Shown here: in pieces, positions 8,480 through 19,199 of the stretch
Layout: every line of letters begins with the position of its first letter
Position numbering within the stretch: position 1 is the first letter of the stretch
Assembly: GCF_003711515.1 (NCBI RefSeq)
Contig: NW_021167082.1
Span: 2,597,691-2,661,690, forward strand
Source: Sodiomyces alkalinus F11
Taxonomy: Eukaryota; Ascomycota; Sordariomycetes; Glomerellales; Plectosphaerellaceae
Direction of reading: 5' to 3'
DNA: 64,000 nucleotides
Made by a program: the position numbers and the translations under genes
Notes under the pieces: generated by a model
What the model saw: the letters and a program-made list of their open reading frames with translations, nothing else
Told to the model about the DNA's origin: nothing
Databases searched by the model: none

Positions 8480-11400
8480 AAAGTAGGCGTTAACGAGTTT
8501 ATTAGGAATATTCCGCTTCGGCTCCTAGGTATTTTATTCGTCGCTATAGCCGGCCTATTTAGTTAGGTACTAGCGCCGTTTAGCCTGATATCGATAGTCT
8601 AGGATAGCTTCGACCTTATATTTATCCGAATCCGGTTCGATATTAACCACGGGTAGAGGTTCCGGCTATAACCTATCGCGGGACCTCTATAGTTCTAGTA
8701 GGGAAACTGGAAAGATATTATAAATCCTTATACCCCTTAGCAGTTCTAGTTAGTAGTCTAGGCTATATATACTAATAATCTTAGTTATCTTATACGGACT
8801 AATAAACTTATCGCTAAGCTTTTTCGACGGTCTTTTCTACCAGATATTCTTTATAGATAGTAGGATATACTCGTCGACCTTAAAAGAATACTAGGCACGA
8901 CCGTTATTATAATACCGTTCGTAGGAAGCCTAAGCCCTTTTGATAAGGTCCGAAATGGATCGGCGCTAGGCTATAAGGTACTCCGCACGGCGCTCGGCTT
9001 TAGTAGTATAAACCTCGCCTGCCCTTAGGAGCTATACTTTATTAAGTCCCCTCGGGTTATATCCTATTAACGCGTCGGCGGGGGTATAGCGTATCGTAGA
9101 GTGCCACGCTATATTATAGGTGAATTCTACTAACGGTAACCGGTTAACCTAATTATTCTATTCTTACGCATAGAATATATATAGGTAATACTTAAGGTTT
9201 TAGTTCTATCGCTCCGTCTATCTATCCGTCTACGGGTATTATACTATAGATAGGCGTCGGGTAGTGCCGAGGCAGCGATATAAACATACCTAAAAACGAC
9301 TCGTAAATAATACCCCGCGATTAGACACGATACTATCGGGTAAACTAAAGGTGCGGAAAATATAATACTATAAAGACTTAGTAAGTCCTTCTACAATAGG
9401 GCACTACTTATAGGGATATAAATAGAGTATTTTATTAGGCGGTATACTACTATAAGGATAGCGTCCCTTTTCCTATCTATAGTCGCGCTATAAACTAGTG
9501 GTAGGCCCGTAATAAAGTTAATAGATATCTCTATAAAGGGGCGCTAAGGTACTAGAAGACTCGTTAGCTTACTATATAGCTTATAGTACCGCGGCTTAGT
9601 GCGTTAATAAATAGTATAGGTGGGTATAAACTACTGGATATCTCTAGGTAAATAATCCTAGAAATACAAGTCCGAAATCCTCTTAATAGTCCTTATACCT
9701 CTATAGTGACCTATACTAGGTCTATAATAGAAATATTATAGGACCTTTTAATGGAGGCTAAAGTGGTCTAGTATAAAAACACGATTTTGAAAAAGAAGGA
9801 TACCACCGCTCCTGGACTAGTATCCGTATATAGTATCGTTACCATAGGCCTTACGCTATCTAGTATAAAAAGAGTTATCCGCTTACGCCTCTACCACCTC
9901 TTCTAGTAAGGTAAGGGAATTAAGAGCGGGAAAAACAGGGTTAGACTCGGGGATATTACGGGAACTACGCTAATTCCCGATAAGGCCTAAAGTAAATTAC
10001 CTCGAAAAAGACTCCGAGATACTATTATCCGCTTACGTCTTAACTATCTTTTCCGGTAAGGTAGGAGGAGCGGGAATAACGCGTATACTATACTAAATCC
10101 TCTATAGGCCTAAGGTAGAACGCTCCGAAGAGGACTCTAGAAAAAGATTATCCGCTTACGTCTTAATTACTAAGATAGGAGGAGCGGGTTCTAAAAGAAT
10201 GTTATCCGCTTACGTCTCGACTACCTTTGGTAAGATAGGAGGAGTAGGAGAGTTATAACCGGGGCTATTACGGGAACCACGCTAGTTCCCGATATAGCCT
10301 AAAATAAAACGCCTTAAGAAGGACTCTAAAGAGGGATTATCCGTCTATACCTCTATTACCTTTTCTGGTAAGGGGGAGTTAAGAGCGGGAATAGAAACTA
10401 GGGTAGCACGGGAATTATCCTGGTTCCTAATACGCCCCCTAATAAAACGCTTCGAAAAAGACTCTACCGCCTTAGCCTGGTTAGTAACTAGGGCGCGCTT
10501 ATAGAGCGTATATTAGGGCTTTCTCGATAATCTATCCGCGGGGTTTAATATTCTTAGGCGGTGCTAAATCTTAAAATTGAACGGGGCGAGCTCCTTAAGC
10601 TACTATACGTGCTGCCCCTTAAGCTTCGGCTTATCTAATAGGTAACGGTGGTTTAAACAGTCTATTAGGACCGCTATAGGGCTTTAACTATAGGCTATAT
10701 AGTAGCACTATATCCGAAAAGACTTAATAATAGCTATAAGCTTAGAATCGGGTATACTATAATTAAGCTTAGCGCCGCGGAGCTTACGGGATATAAATGC
10801 TATAGGGCGCTATAAGCTATCCTCGAGTTAACTAATAACGGCGCTAATAGTAAAGGCAGACGCGTCGGGTTTAATACGTATAGGTAGGGCGGGGTTAAAA
10901 TACCGTAAGACCGGTGCCTTCTAGAATAATAGCTTTATTTCCTCGAACGCGGTCTAGGCCTACGGGCAAAGTACGAGGATCCTAATATAGCCCCCTTTTA
11001 AATAGTCTATAAGAGGGGCGGCGACCTTAGAGTAGTTCCGAATAAAACGTCTATAAAACCCCGTAAAACTAAGGAAGACCTATATCTTCTTAACACGATT
11101 GGGGGGTTCCTAGTCGCGGATTACCTTAACGCGGGATAGGTCTATATATACCCTATCTAGGCTATAAATAAACCCTAGGAATTTAATATCGCGGGTCTTA
11201 AACTTATACTTATTTGGGTTAGTATATAGGGACTATTACCTAAGCCCAGTAAGGACCTCGCGGACGTGTACACGGTGGGTAACTAAGTCCTTACTATAAA
11301 TAAGGATATCGTCGAGGTATATAACGTAGATTATATCGATAATGCCTATTAGCGCCTAGTTAATATACCGCTAGAAACTTACGGGCGTGTTAGTTAACCC

Positions 11401-13990
11401 GAATAGTATAACGAGGTACTTATAATAACCGTATTTTATCCGGAACGCTATCTTCTATTCGTTACCTGCCTGTATACGGAGCCGATAGTATGTATCCTTA
11501 AAATCCAGCTTAGTGTAGTACTGCGCTAAAGATAACCGATCTAAGATTTCGTGGATAAGGGGTAGGGGGGTATAGTCCTTAATAATCACCTTATTTAATC
11601 TCCTTTAATTAATATATAAGCGTAGCTTACTACCCTTCTTAGGAATAAATAGGATAGGGGCACCGGCCGGGCTAGTAAACGGTCTAATCTATCCCTTCGT
11701 AAAGGCATCCTATAAATACTAACATAGTACCTCGAGCTCTTATACGGCGAGGGGGTAAATAGGACCATACGGCGGCTTCTCCCTTCCTCGATTTTAATCG
11801 CGTGGTCCTAGTACTAATACGTCGGCAGCCTCCCGGCGCTTTTAACGTTAAAAACGTTAGCGAAATCTTAATACTATTCCGGTAGCGCGAGGGTGGCTAC
11901 TAGGTCCCCGTCTAGGCTAGGGTAGACCCCGTCTACGGGGAATTTATCCCTATATCCTACTAAAGGGTTTTCTGCTAGGCCGATATAGCCGATATATAGG
12001 CCCCGCGTAGAACCTATATAGGTTAAAGTAAGGATAGACTTAGCTTATCTAACTGCCCTACGCAGCTCTTTTAGGGATATAACTATACTAAGCTCTGCAT
12101 AGGTTAAGGGGTAGGTCTACGTACTATACTGCTAATTAACGTTAGGGTTAACGGCTATAAGCCACGGCCTCCCTAGGATAAATTTTACGCCTATAAGGTT
12201 TATAACGTCGAACTCGGCGCGTTATACCCTCTTACGTCCCTAGTAGTCGGTAGCGATAATAATCCTATAGGTGGATCCTAGAGTTATCTTCGTTTATCCT
12301 TCCATAATCCAGGATACCGGAACCAGGGACCCCTCGGGAACCTAACTAGGTCCTAGAAGGGACCGATCCAAAACGTTAATATAGGCGCCTCCGTTAAGGA
12401 GAGCCGACGTCTATACCTCTTCCTTACCTTAGCGAAGGGATACGCGTGCCTCTATTAGTATAGTAATAGGGGTAGTCCGAGGCGGGTATAGTTTCTAGGG
12501 CACCTCGCCTGTAAGACGGCCGATTATAGGGCAAGAGGTAGATACCGGTTAGGTATTCGGGTTACTCGCGTTATTAGTTAAGCGCTACCTATAGCTATAG
12601 TACGTGGTAGTGTAATACCCCTTTTTATTATAGTTAAAGTAAGTAATAGAGTTAAGGTAACGGGGGGATAGGGACGGCGATAACGGCCTAAGCCGTATAG
12701 AGTAACTAGGGGTAGGCGCGGCTATAGACGTAGGGATAAGCGCGGGAGTACTAGTAAAACCGTAGGTAACCGTCTAGGTACTCTATCCCGGGGCACGCGA
12801 ATAAAAACGATATCGTTAGGTATTAGACTAGAAGTCTACTTAAGTAACGGCTAGTCCGTTGTTAACGGTTAAAGCCTTAGCCATATAATAGGCCAGGGCC
12901 AGGTCTTAGTAATCCTTAGGAATCTCTATAAACACTATATAGTCCTGAATAGGTAGGAGGACCCTTATTAGCACTATCTAAATCCTCTACTAGTCTAGGA
13001 GCTCGCCCGGCAATTCCGATTCTAGGGCTTCCTACCGTTATATAAACTTAGCGTAGGACTCGCGATCTCTTTAGAATAAGATAGACTCGCTCTGGATCTA
13101 TAGCGCTACCTCCCGTAGGCGGGTATCGTTATTATTAACCTAATAGGATAGCCAGGCCTATAAGGCTACCTAGCTAACCCTATTAGAGTCCTTATCGTAT
13201 TTATATCGTAGTTTAGCCTACTAGCGTTCCTTAAGGTAATAGGGGAGGCACGATATAATAAAGTAGTTCTTCGTAGCGTCCGTAGGGAAGGACTAGGAGT
13301 CTAGGTAAAACCGTTAATTTATCTCCTAGATAAGTATACGATACTTAGCCTAGGATACACTATCCTATTTAGGTAAAGGGAAATTAAACTTAGCCTAAGT
13401 AGCGGAGCCCTATATAGATATCGTTATAGACACGTTATAGGTATACTAGAAACCTAACAGGGTTACGATAATATAACGTCGCGGTTCGGCTATATAGCGG
13501 TGGGTAATATCGGCCGGGCTAGGATTAATAGTAGGACTAATAACGGCCGTAGTAGTGGCGGTAGCGGCGATAGCGGTAATATCCGCCTTAAGCTTAGTGA
13601 GATAAGCGAGCTTACGCTTACGGTGGTTCTACGCCTTTATCCACTTAACGCGTTCGTCTAGTTATTCCTTTATTAGCGTGGCTAGGTTAATATTCGTATA
13701 CGGGGGAAGGTTAGAATTATACGCGGGTCCTATTATAACCGTAGTCTAAGGAACGGAGACGGTAATAGGGGTAAAGGTAGTAGTAGAGGTAGTACTAGCG
13801 ATAGGAGTAGGAATAGGTGCCGGTACGGTAGTAGAGGTAGGAGTAGTAGGAGTAGTATTAGTTCCCGGCGTATTCTTATCGTGTTCCTTATCGGCGGGGT
13901 CGTCTTCTATAAAGGCGGTCTTACTATTATAGGGCTATCGCTTAAACTAACTAATAGCCTTATTAAAATTAAAGGTAGGATCGTTTATTT
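8480..13990 (-). pseudogene. Gypsy A gag-pol polyprotein, RIP-degraded
   Basis: Gag occupies about 13990-12560, with a Thr/Pro-rich N-terminus, a basic helical middle and a CCHC knuckle relict (YFNYNKKGYYTTTY) near 12600-12645. The aspartic protease region is about 12430-12060. RT runs about 11690-11080, with a readable core (KLDFKDTYYRL-like) and an intact YLDDILIYS near 11322-11296. RNase H is about 10930-10480. Integrase has its zinc-binding and core domains at about 9760-8880. A chromodomain lies at about 8615-8500 (KYKVEAILDYRYQ ... AGYSDE.NTQEP), marking it as a chromovirus. Most stops are TAA/TAG, consistent with RIP. Polyproteins of this type copy element RNA into DNA and integrate it; the chromodomain targets integration to chromatin marks. 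This copy is dead. Confidence 0.9.
9870..10450 (-). repeat. Imperfect repeats in the RNase H-integrase linker of gypsy A
   Basis: TTATCCGCTTACG occurs at 9875, 10025, 10148 and 10202, with a variant at 10337. Several copies are followed by a GGTAAG.TAGGAGGAGCGGG-like module. A second module (GGGAAC.ACGCTA.TTCCCGATA) occurs near 9960 and 10270, with a variant at 10405. Translated on the coding strand this gives a repeated V.AQADN-type motif, an expanded low-complexity linker between domains. Confidence 0.7.
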
Positions 13991-14059
13991 CGTGATAGTT
14001 AGATATCTTAATAACTCTCCTTAACGGTCTTCGCGTCCTTAAGGGTAGAGCGATTAAAA

Positions 14060-14411
14060 TATTAAATAGGTAGTCGTCAAGAGTGAAAAGGTAGGGTTAA
14101 GTAAGGAACCAGGTAGGATCACGATAGGATCATAATAGGGAAAGTATAGGGGTAGCTAAAGAGTTAGAGTAATCGCTGGCCTCCCCTTTAAAAGGGGGAG
14201 ACTCCCTCACTCCTTAAGACTACGCTCTACTCCTTAAGAGCTTACTTATTTACTTCCTCGAGGGCTGCCTTATTTACTTTGAGGGACTATTCTGTTTACT
14301 ATGTGATGACTTGCTTTATTTATGCCTTGAGGGGTCTCGGACTGGGTATACCTGGACCCCTGTGGGTTTATACTGGGGACCTATTGTGACTACTGCTATA
14401 GACACCTGACA
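14060..14411 (-). repeat. Gypsy A 5' LTR (right)
   Basis: Direct repeat of 5370-5721. Its outer 150 bases (about 14265-14411) keep TG and CA where the left LTR has TA (for example CTGGACCCCTGTGGG against CTAGACCCCTATAGG). Just inside, read on the minus strand, TTTTAATCGCTCTACC occupies the primer-binding position. It matches TTTTGATCGATCC after the gypsy C LTR. Confidence 0.9.
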
Positions 14412-14416
14412 CAGAA
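14412..14416. repeat. Target-site duplication CAGAA, right copy (gypsy A)
   Basis: Identical to 5365-5369 and immediately outside the right LTR. Confidence 0.85.
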
Positions 14417-16118
14417 GCTATGCCTATATAGTGAGTAGATCCAATAGGCGCTAAGTAGCGCGCCTGCGAATCGGCGATATAGTATTAGAAGATATAGAGG
14501 GATAACCACGTTAAGTACGTTAAGGGTATTAGCGCTATATTAACCTAGTAGACTAATACTATCGATTAAAGGCGTTAGCCACTACTACGTAACGCTACGC
14601 CTAAAAAGGTATATAAAGCTATCCGCCGCGATAGTGCTTACTATATAGCTACCCACCGCGTTAATATCTACAAAGAATATTAAGAATATATCTACGCCAC
14701 GTTAACTAGCCTTAAGAAGCTATAAGTGTAGTTAGTAAGATAGTAGGAGCTATCATAACGTCTTAAAGAGATTAAATCAAAGCCCGTAACGTATATCTAG
14801 GTAGTAGACTTCTTTAGAGGGATACGTATAATAACTAGGCGCGACTAGACCGAAGCCGAGGGACGCCTTTTAGATAAGGAAGAAGTTCTCCCGAGGACCT
14901 TTATATCCTTAGTTAATGATATATCGAGACTAGACTTAAAGATTAAGGAAAACGCGGTAGCCACCGCGCTATAGAATTTCTTATACTATATACTAGAAGC
15001 GATACGGGCGATAATATCTTAGATACCACGGCTAAGCCCGGCAGAAAGGGAGGCCGTAGGAAGAATAAAGCTAAGAAGCCCGCTACCTCTTCTGCTACCT
15101 CTTCCGCTAATACCTTAGGTAACTATTCCTCTTCTAAACGCCGTTAATGTACTATATAGCGAGGGTAGCTATACTGCGTATACGCTATACCTAGTTATAA
15201 TATTCACGCCTAGCTTTATATATTCCCGGAAATAGCGTTTAACGGTTAGAGCCCTTATAATAGCACTAAAATAATAGTCTAACAGATCCTTAAATACGAC
15301 TCCGTAATACGTGTGGAAGTAGAACAGCTATACGCCGCCGTAAAGAAGGTTAAAAAGAGTATAAGTCACGACTTTGTATAGTTTAAAAAGGCGTAACTCG
15401 CCCATAGTAGCCCCTCCCACGCCGCTAGCCTTATATAAGAACCGCTACCGCTAGTTACCATTTTCGAGCCTCTAGTATCCTTGATTCCGGCGCTATAATT
15501 TATATTTTTAACGATCTTTCCCGCTTTTCTGATTTTACCCCCGTTATGCATGGAGACTACGTGGTCGTAGGTAGTTCGTTGCTATCTATTAAAGGTTACA
15601 GTAATATAACCATGAGATTAGGGGACTAATTGGAGGCCTTGATTTCAGGCTCTTAAACGCCGTATACTACGAAGATTTTATCTATAATATAATCTCTCAC
15701 TAATAGTTACGACTACGAAAATACTAGTAGAATTAGAAGCCACTAAATAACTACCTTTGCTATACTAATAGATCTATACTATACTAGCTAAGTCACCACT
15801 TCGATTAAACTATTATTAAATATATACTCTTTAACTAATATACGGCTACTTTTCTAGGCTTTTCTTCTACCCGAACATTAATAATACGTTATTCTAGCAC
15901 TACGGGGGGTAATATATAGCACCTACGGCTAGGGTATACTAGCCCTAAACTACTTAGGTTCCTAGAAAAGCAAACACAGGGGTTAAGATTAAGGGACTAA
16001 TAACTATTAACTATAAGGCCTACGACCTTATAAAGATAAAACGATACGTTAGTAGGCACCCTTATACCGTACCGACCTATATAGGGGAATAGTGGGTAAT
16101 GGATTTTATATATTTTAA
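14417..16118 (+). pseudogene. Copia gag-protease-integrase N-terminus, RIP-degraded
   Basis: This continues the plus-strand copia element after the gypsy A insertion. The gag-like region (14420-15120) is helical and ends in a Lys-rich then Ser/Ala-rich segment. A copia protease region follows at about 15430-15640: IYIFNDLSRFSDFTP then GDYVVVGSSLLSIKGYSNI, the usual context downstream of the catalytic D-S/T-G. The GAG-pre-integrase domain follows (RLGYTSPKLLRFLEKQTQG, about 15925-15995). The element is cut at about 16118 by the 3' tail of LINE 1. The minus-strand ORF 15366-15551 lies opposite the protease and is a shadow. Confidence 0.75.
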
Positions 16119-16160
16119 ACGGACGTGTGTGTGTGTGTGTGTATATGTGTGTGTATCTAT
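16119..16160. repeat. GT/AC microsatellite at the LINE 1 3' end
   Basis: (GT)n from about 16125, interrupted by TATATGTGTGTGTAT. On the minus strand it forms an (AC)n tail at the end of LINE 1, abutting the truncated copia element. Confidence 0.7.
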
Positions 16161-19160
16161 TTAACGCCTAGGCGGTCCGCTAGTAAATACTAGGTCCGCG
16201 CTCCCTATGGAGTATCGGGCGGTGCGGCTTCTATATAACCGTGTCCGGGCTAGACAGTGCTAATCGCTTAACTCTATACCTCCCTTCCACTATATTTAAT
16301 AAAGTCCGCACTATGCTATCTGAGTAGTATATAAGATAAAAGAAGTCTCTTATATCCGGCGGTGCACCCTTAGGGTTCTCCTTACTTATCCTATTCCCGC
16401 CTCCTATATCGTAGGTAGTATCCCTCTTCTTAATTAAGAGGGTATTAGGTGTATCCTGTCTAGGAAGCCCGTTACTTTATTTAGTACGGCGAATACCTCG
16501 CTACTTATCAGGATCTCCGTGGGTATCTCCTATACGTCGTACCTTCGGCGAGGGTTTTCGTGCTAGAGCTAGGCTAGCTATTTACTATCCCTAATCCCTC
16601 TAACCTTACGGTAATAGGCGAAGTGTTCTCTCGTCTTCGTATATCCGTACTCGTAGTCCACGATAAAGTCTTAGTAGTAGAATCGTTCATGATAATCCCT
16701 AAAGTCCCCGTGCCTAGTATATGCCTAAAAGAGGCGTATTAATATCCTTCGGGGGAGTCAAAGCTCCTTCGGCTCTTATCGGTAGAAGCTTAGCTTCTAC
16801 TATAAGGCCATATTATACCCGTTTAGTCGGGCTTTAGCGTGCTATTTCCGATGCTTAGTCTTAGAGTCTATTACCGCTAAGGCTTTTACTCCGGCCTAGG
16901 TTAGTTAGCCTTTTATTTTCCGGAACTATACTATACGTATTATTACTAGAGTATAGTTCGTCGGCCCTTTTATTACCCGGTATTCCTATATACCCCGGGC
17001 ACCACTTAAGGTCCGTGGAGGTGTCTTCTACTATCCTCTGCTAGCGCAGGAATTCGTTCCGTGATAATTTAGGGGCCGTGCCTGCGAGTCCCTTAATTAC
17101 TACCTAGTTATCAATATAGTAAGTAATCTTACTAGTATTAGGGAGCCATAATATCGCGGCCAGGCCGTGTATAGCTCCCGTTACCTCTCCGTTAAAGACT
17201 ACCGTATTCCGTAGATATCCGCGCCCCGAGGTAATTTCTTAACCGTCGCGCTAGATAAAGAAGGCCTAGGTTATATATAGTTCCTTTTACGAGCTATCGT
17301 TATAGACTAGAGTATACTTCTATAATAGGTAGTCCGTCTAAACTATAAAGGCTATTATAGCCTCCTCTTTTAGGCGGTCGTCGAGGAGCTTATCTTAGTA
17401 GCTCCTCCCGGTAAATCAGGGGCGTACTATAAGGCTTCTTAGCGGATTAGTCTCTACTAGTTCGCGTGTCTATAAGACTTATAACCTCCGAATTAGGGCT
17501 TTTACTCTCCGCGAGTCCCCTTTTATAATTATCTTCACGGCTTATGCGATTAGGTATTCTGCTTCTAGTCTAGTAAGTCATATCGCGTAGCGTCGGCGTA
17601 GGTATTTAGTATATTCCTTTACGGAGGGGATACCTACCTCGCAGTATAGGGTAGCTCTAAGTACTATCTTCTATATCGGGAGGATAGCACGTGGTATAAT
17701 TATCTATACTTTTATTATAGTCGGTATCCTTAGGAGGTATCCGGAGGGTAACCGGCACTACTTCTTATTAATAACGTCGAAGCGTCCTTATACCGGCGCC
17801 GTTTTTCCTTCTTACTAAATTTCTACGGCGTGGTATATAATAGTCGGGATACATACTAGAGCGGCCCGTTATGATAGAGCTAGGTTAGGTCTATATATAG
17901 CTCCGGCGAGTCCTCTAATATACGTAACGACCTCAAGTCCTTTCCGTGCCTATATTTCGACGTGGTCTCGGAACTTAAGTCGTCTATCTATATAGACGCT
18001 AAGCTACCGGATAGGGGCCGGTTAGTGTTATCCTCCTAGTCCCGCGGTATAAGTAACTATAACCTCGTAGTTAAGATATAGAATCCTAATTAAGGGGAAC
18101 TAAGGGGTTCTATAACGGGAGAAGAGTTACGCTTCGGCCTTATCAAAGTCTAGTTCTACTCCGTTATCTTTATACTAGGCGAGCTATTACTTTACTATCT
18201 CGGTGGTTAAGCATACTACTTTATTAAGGTCCTTATAGGCGGCGATAACATAGGAGTCGTCTATATATCTAATTCGATTCTCCTTATTAGGTAGTTTATA
18301 TATATCTACGATACTAAGGGCGTAACCGATTAGGGAAGCCGGTAACCCTTCTAGGAGTTCTATAGAGCTTAGTAGAATATAGTCGGTTAGGTATAAGTCT
18401 CCGAAGATAACTCGGGCTTACCGTTTTACAGCGAAGAATTCCTACCACTTAATTATAAGGGTATCCTACCCCTATTAACGTAGTCTATATATAAACTGTC
18501 CGTGGAGTACTATATCGAAGGCTCCATTTATATGGTTAGTTATAGTAATAACCTGCTTCCCCTAAGCTAGCTATAACTCGACTTTATAGGTGAGCACCAC
18601 GGCGAGGGTATTCGTCGACTATCCTAGGAGGGCGCCGATATACTAGGGGTTAAGGATTCCTGCTACTATTACTCGGTATACTATCCGTTTAGCTATTAGG
18701 CGCTTTAGGCCTTTTCCTAGGATACTAAGTAGCTAGATCGGGCGGTATCCCGCGATAGTAGATAAGTCCTTTCTAGGTTTATCGATTATTATAATATCCT
18801 CTTTTCGGAAGGGCCGGGGGTGGTAACCGGCTTATGTATAGGCTTCGAAGAGCTTTATAACCTTATCTTCGATCTCCGGCTATACTAGCCATAGGAGAGA
18901 GATTAAGACGTTATCTCCGCCGGGGGGAGTCGTAGAGACTTCTACTCTATAGCGGCGCGCCTTATCCCTTAGGATCGGGCCGTCCTCCGGGATAGATTAG
19001 GCCTAGGCTACCAGATAATTCCACGGGTCTTCCAGATCGTCGATATCTGGCTTTCGAGCTAGCTTAGTCCTGCGTAGGAGGGCTGTCTTCTATATATCTT
19101 CGAAATATCCTAGATTATCGTTTCTAGGCCTAGTCTATAGAGCTAGATAGTAGGCTGTAG
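16161..19160 (-). mobile_element. LINE 1: Tad-like non-LTR retrotransposon, 5'-truncated, RT + RNase H
   Basis: The minus-strand frame, read through RIP stops, shows a LINE reverse transcriptase at about 18870-18190 (KPRKDL...RPI.LLS.LGK..KRLIAKR, then AGILNPQYIGALLGQST, then a GAFD.VLHG motif). An RNase H-like segment lies near 17310-17000 (LVYNDSS, relict of VYTDGS) and a C-terminal region continues to about 16300. The endonuclease domain and ORF1 are missing. It belongs to a different subfamily from LINE 2 and LINE D. The upstream end is at about 19160, where LINE 2 begins; which inserted first is not resolved. Confidence 0.8.
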
Positions 19161-19199
19161 GTTCTGAAGAACGGCGAGGTGTTCTTGATTTTCGTCCCC

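Larger units (their letters stand above)
5370..14411 (-). mobile_element. Gypsy A: chromodomain Ty3/gypsy retrotransposon, 9,042 bp
   Basis: It is flanked by 352-bp direct repeats and a CAGAA target duplication. All pol domains read on the minus strand, so the 5' LTR is the right-hand one. The order from right to left is gag, protease, RT, RNase H, a repeat-rich linker, integrase and chromodomain. About 2.5 kb of extra sequence before the left LTR contains a plus-strand coding block (6430-7880). The transcript sense of the LTR begins TGTCAGGTGTC and ends ATTTAACA. The element is heavily RIPed and inactive. It inserted into the copia element represented by 4800-5369 plus 14417-16118. Confidence 0.92.

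Noticed and set aside
15366..15551. 61-residue minus-strand ORF
   Set aside because: Opposite the copia protease region on the plus strand.
16119..16160. GT repeat as a telomeric tract
   Set aside because: Too short and irregular, without TTAGGG units, and located at the end of a LINE.
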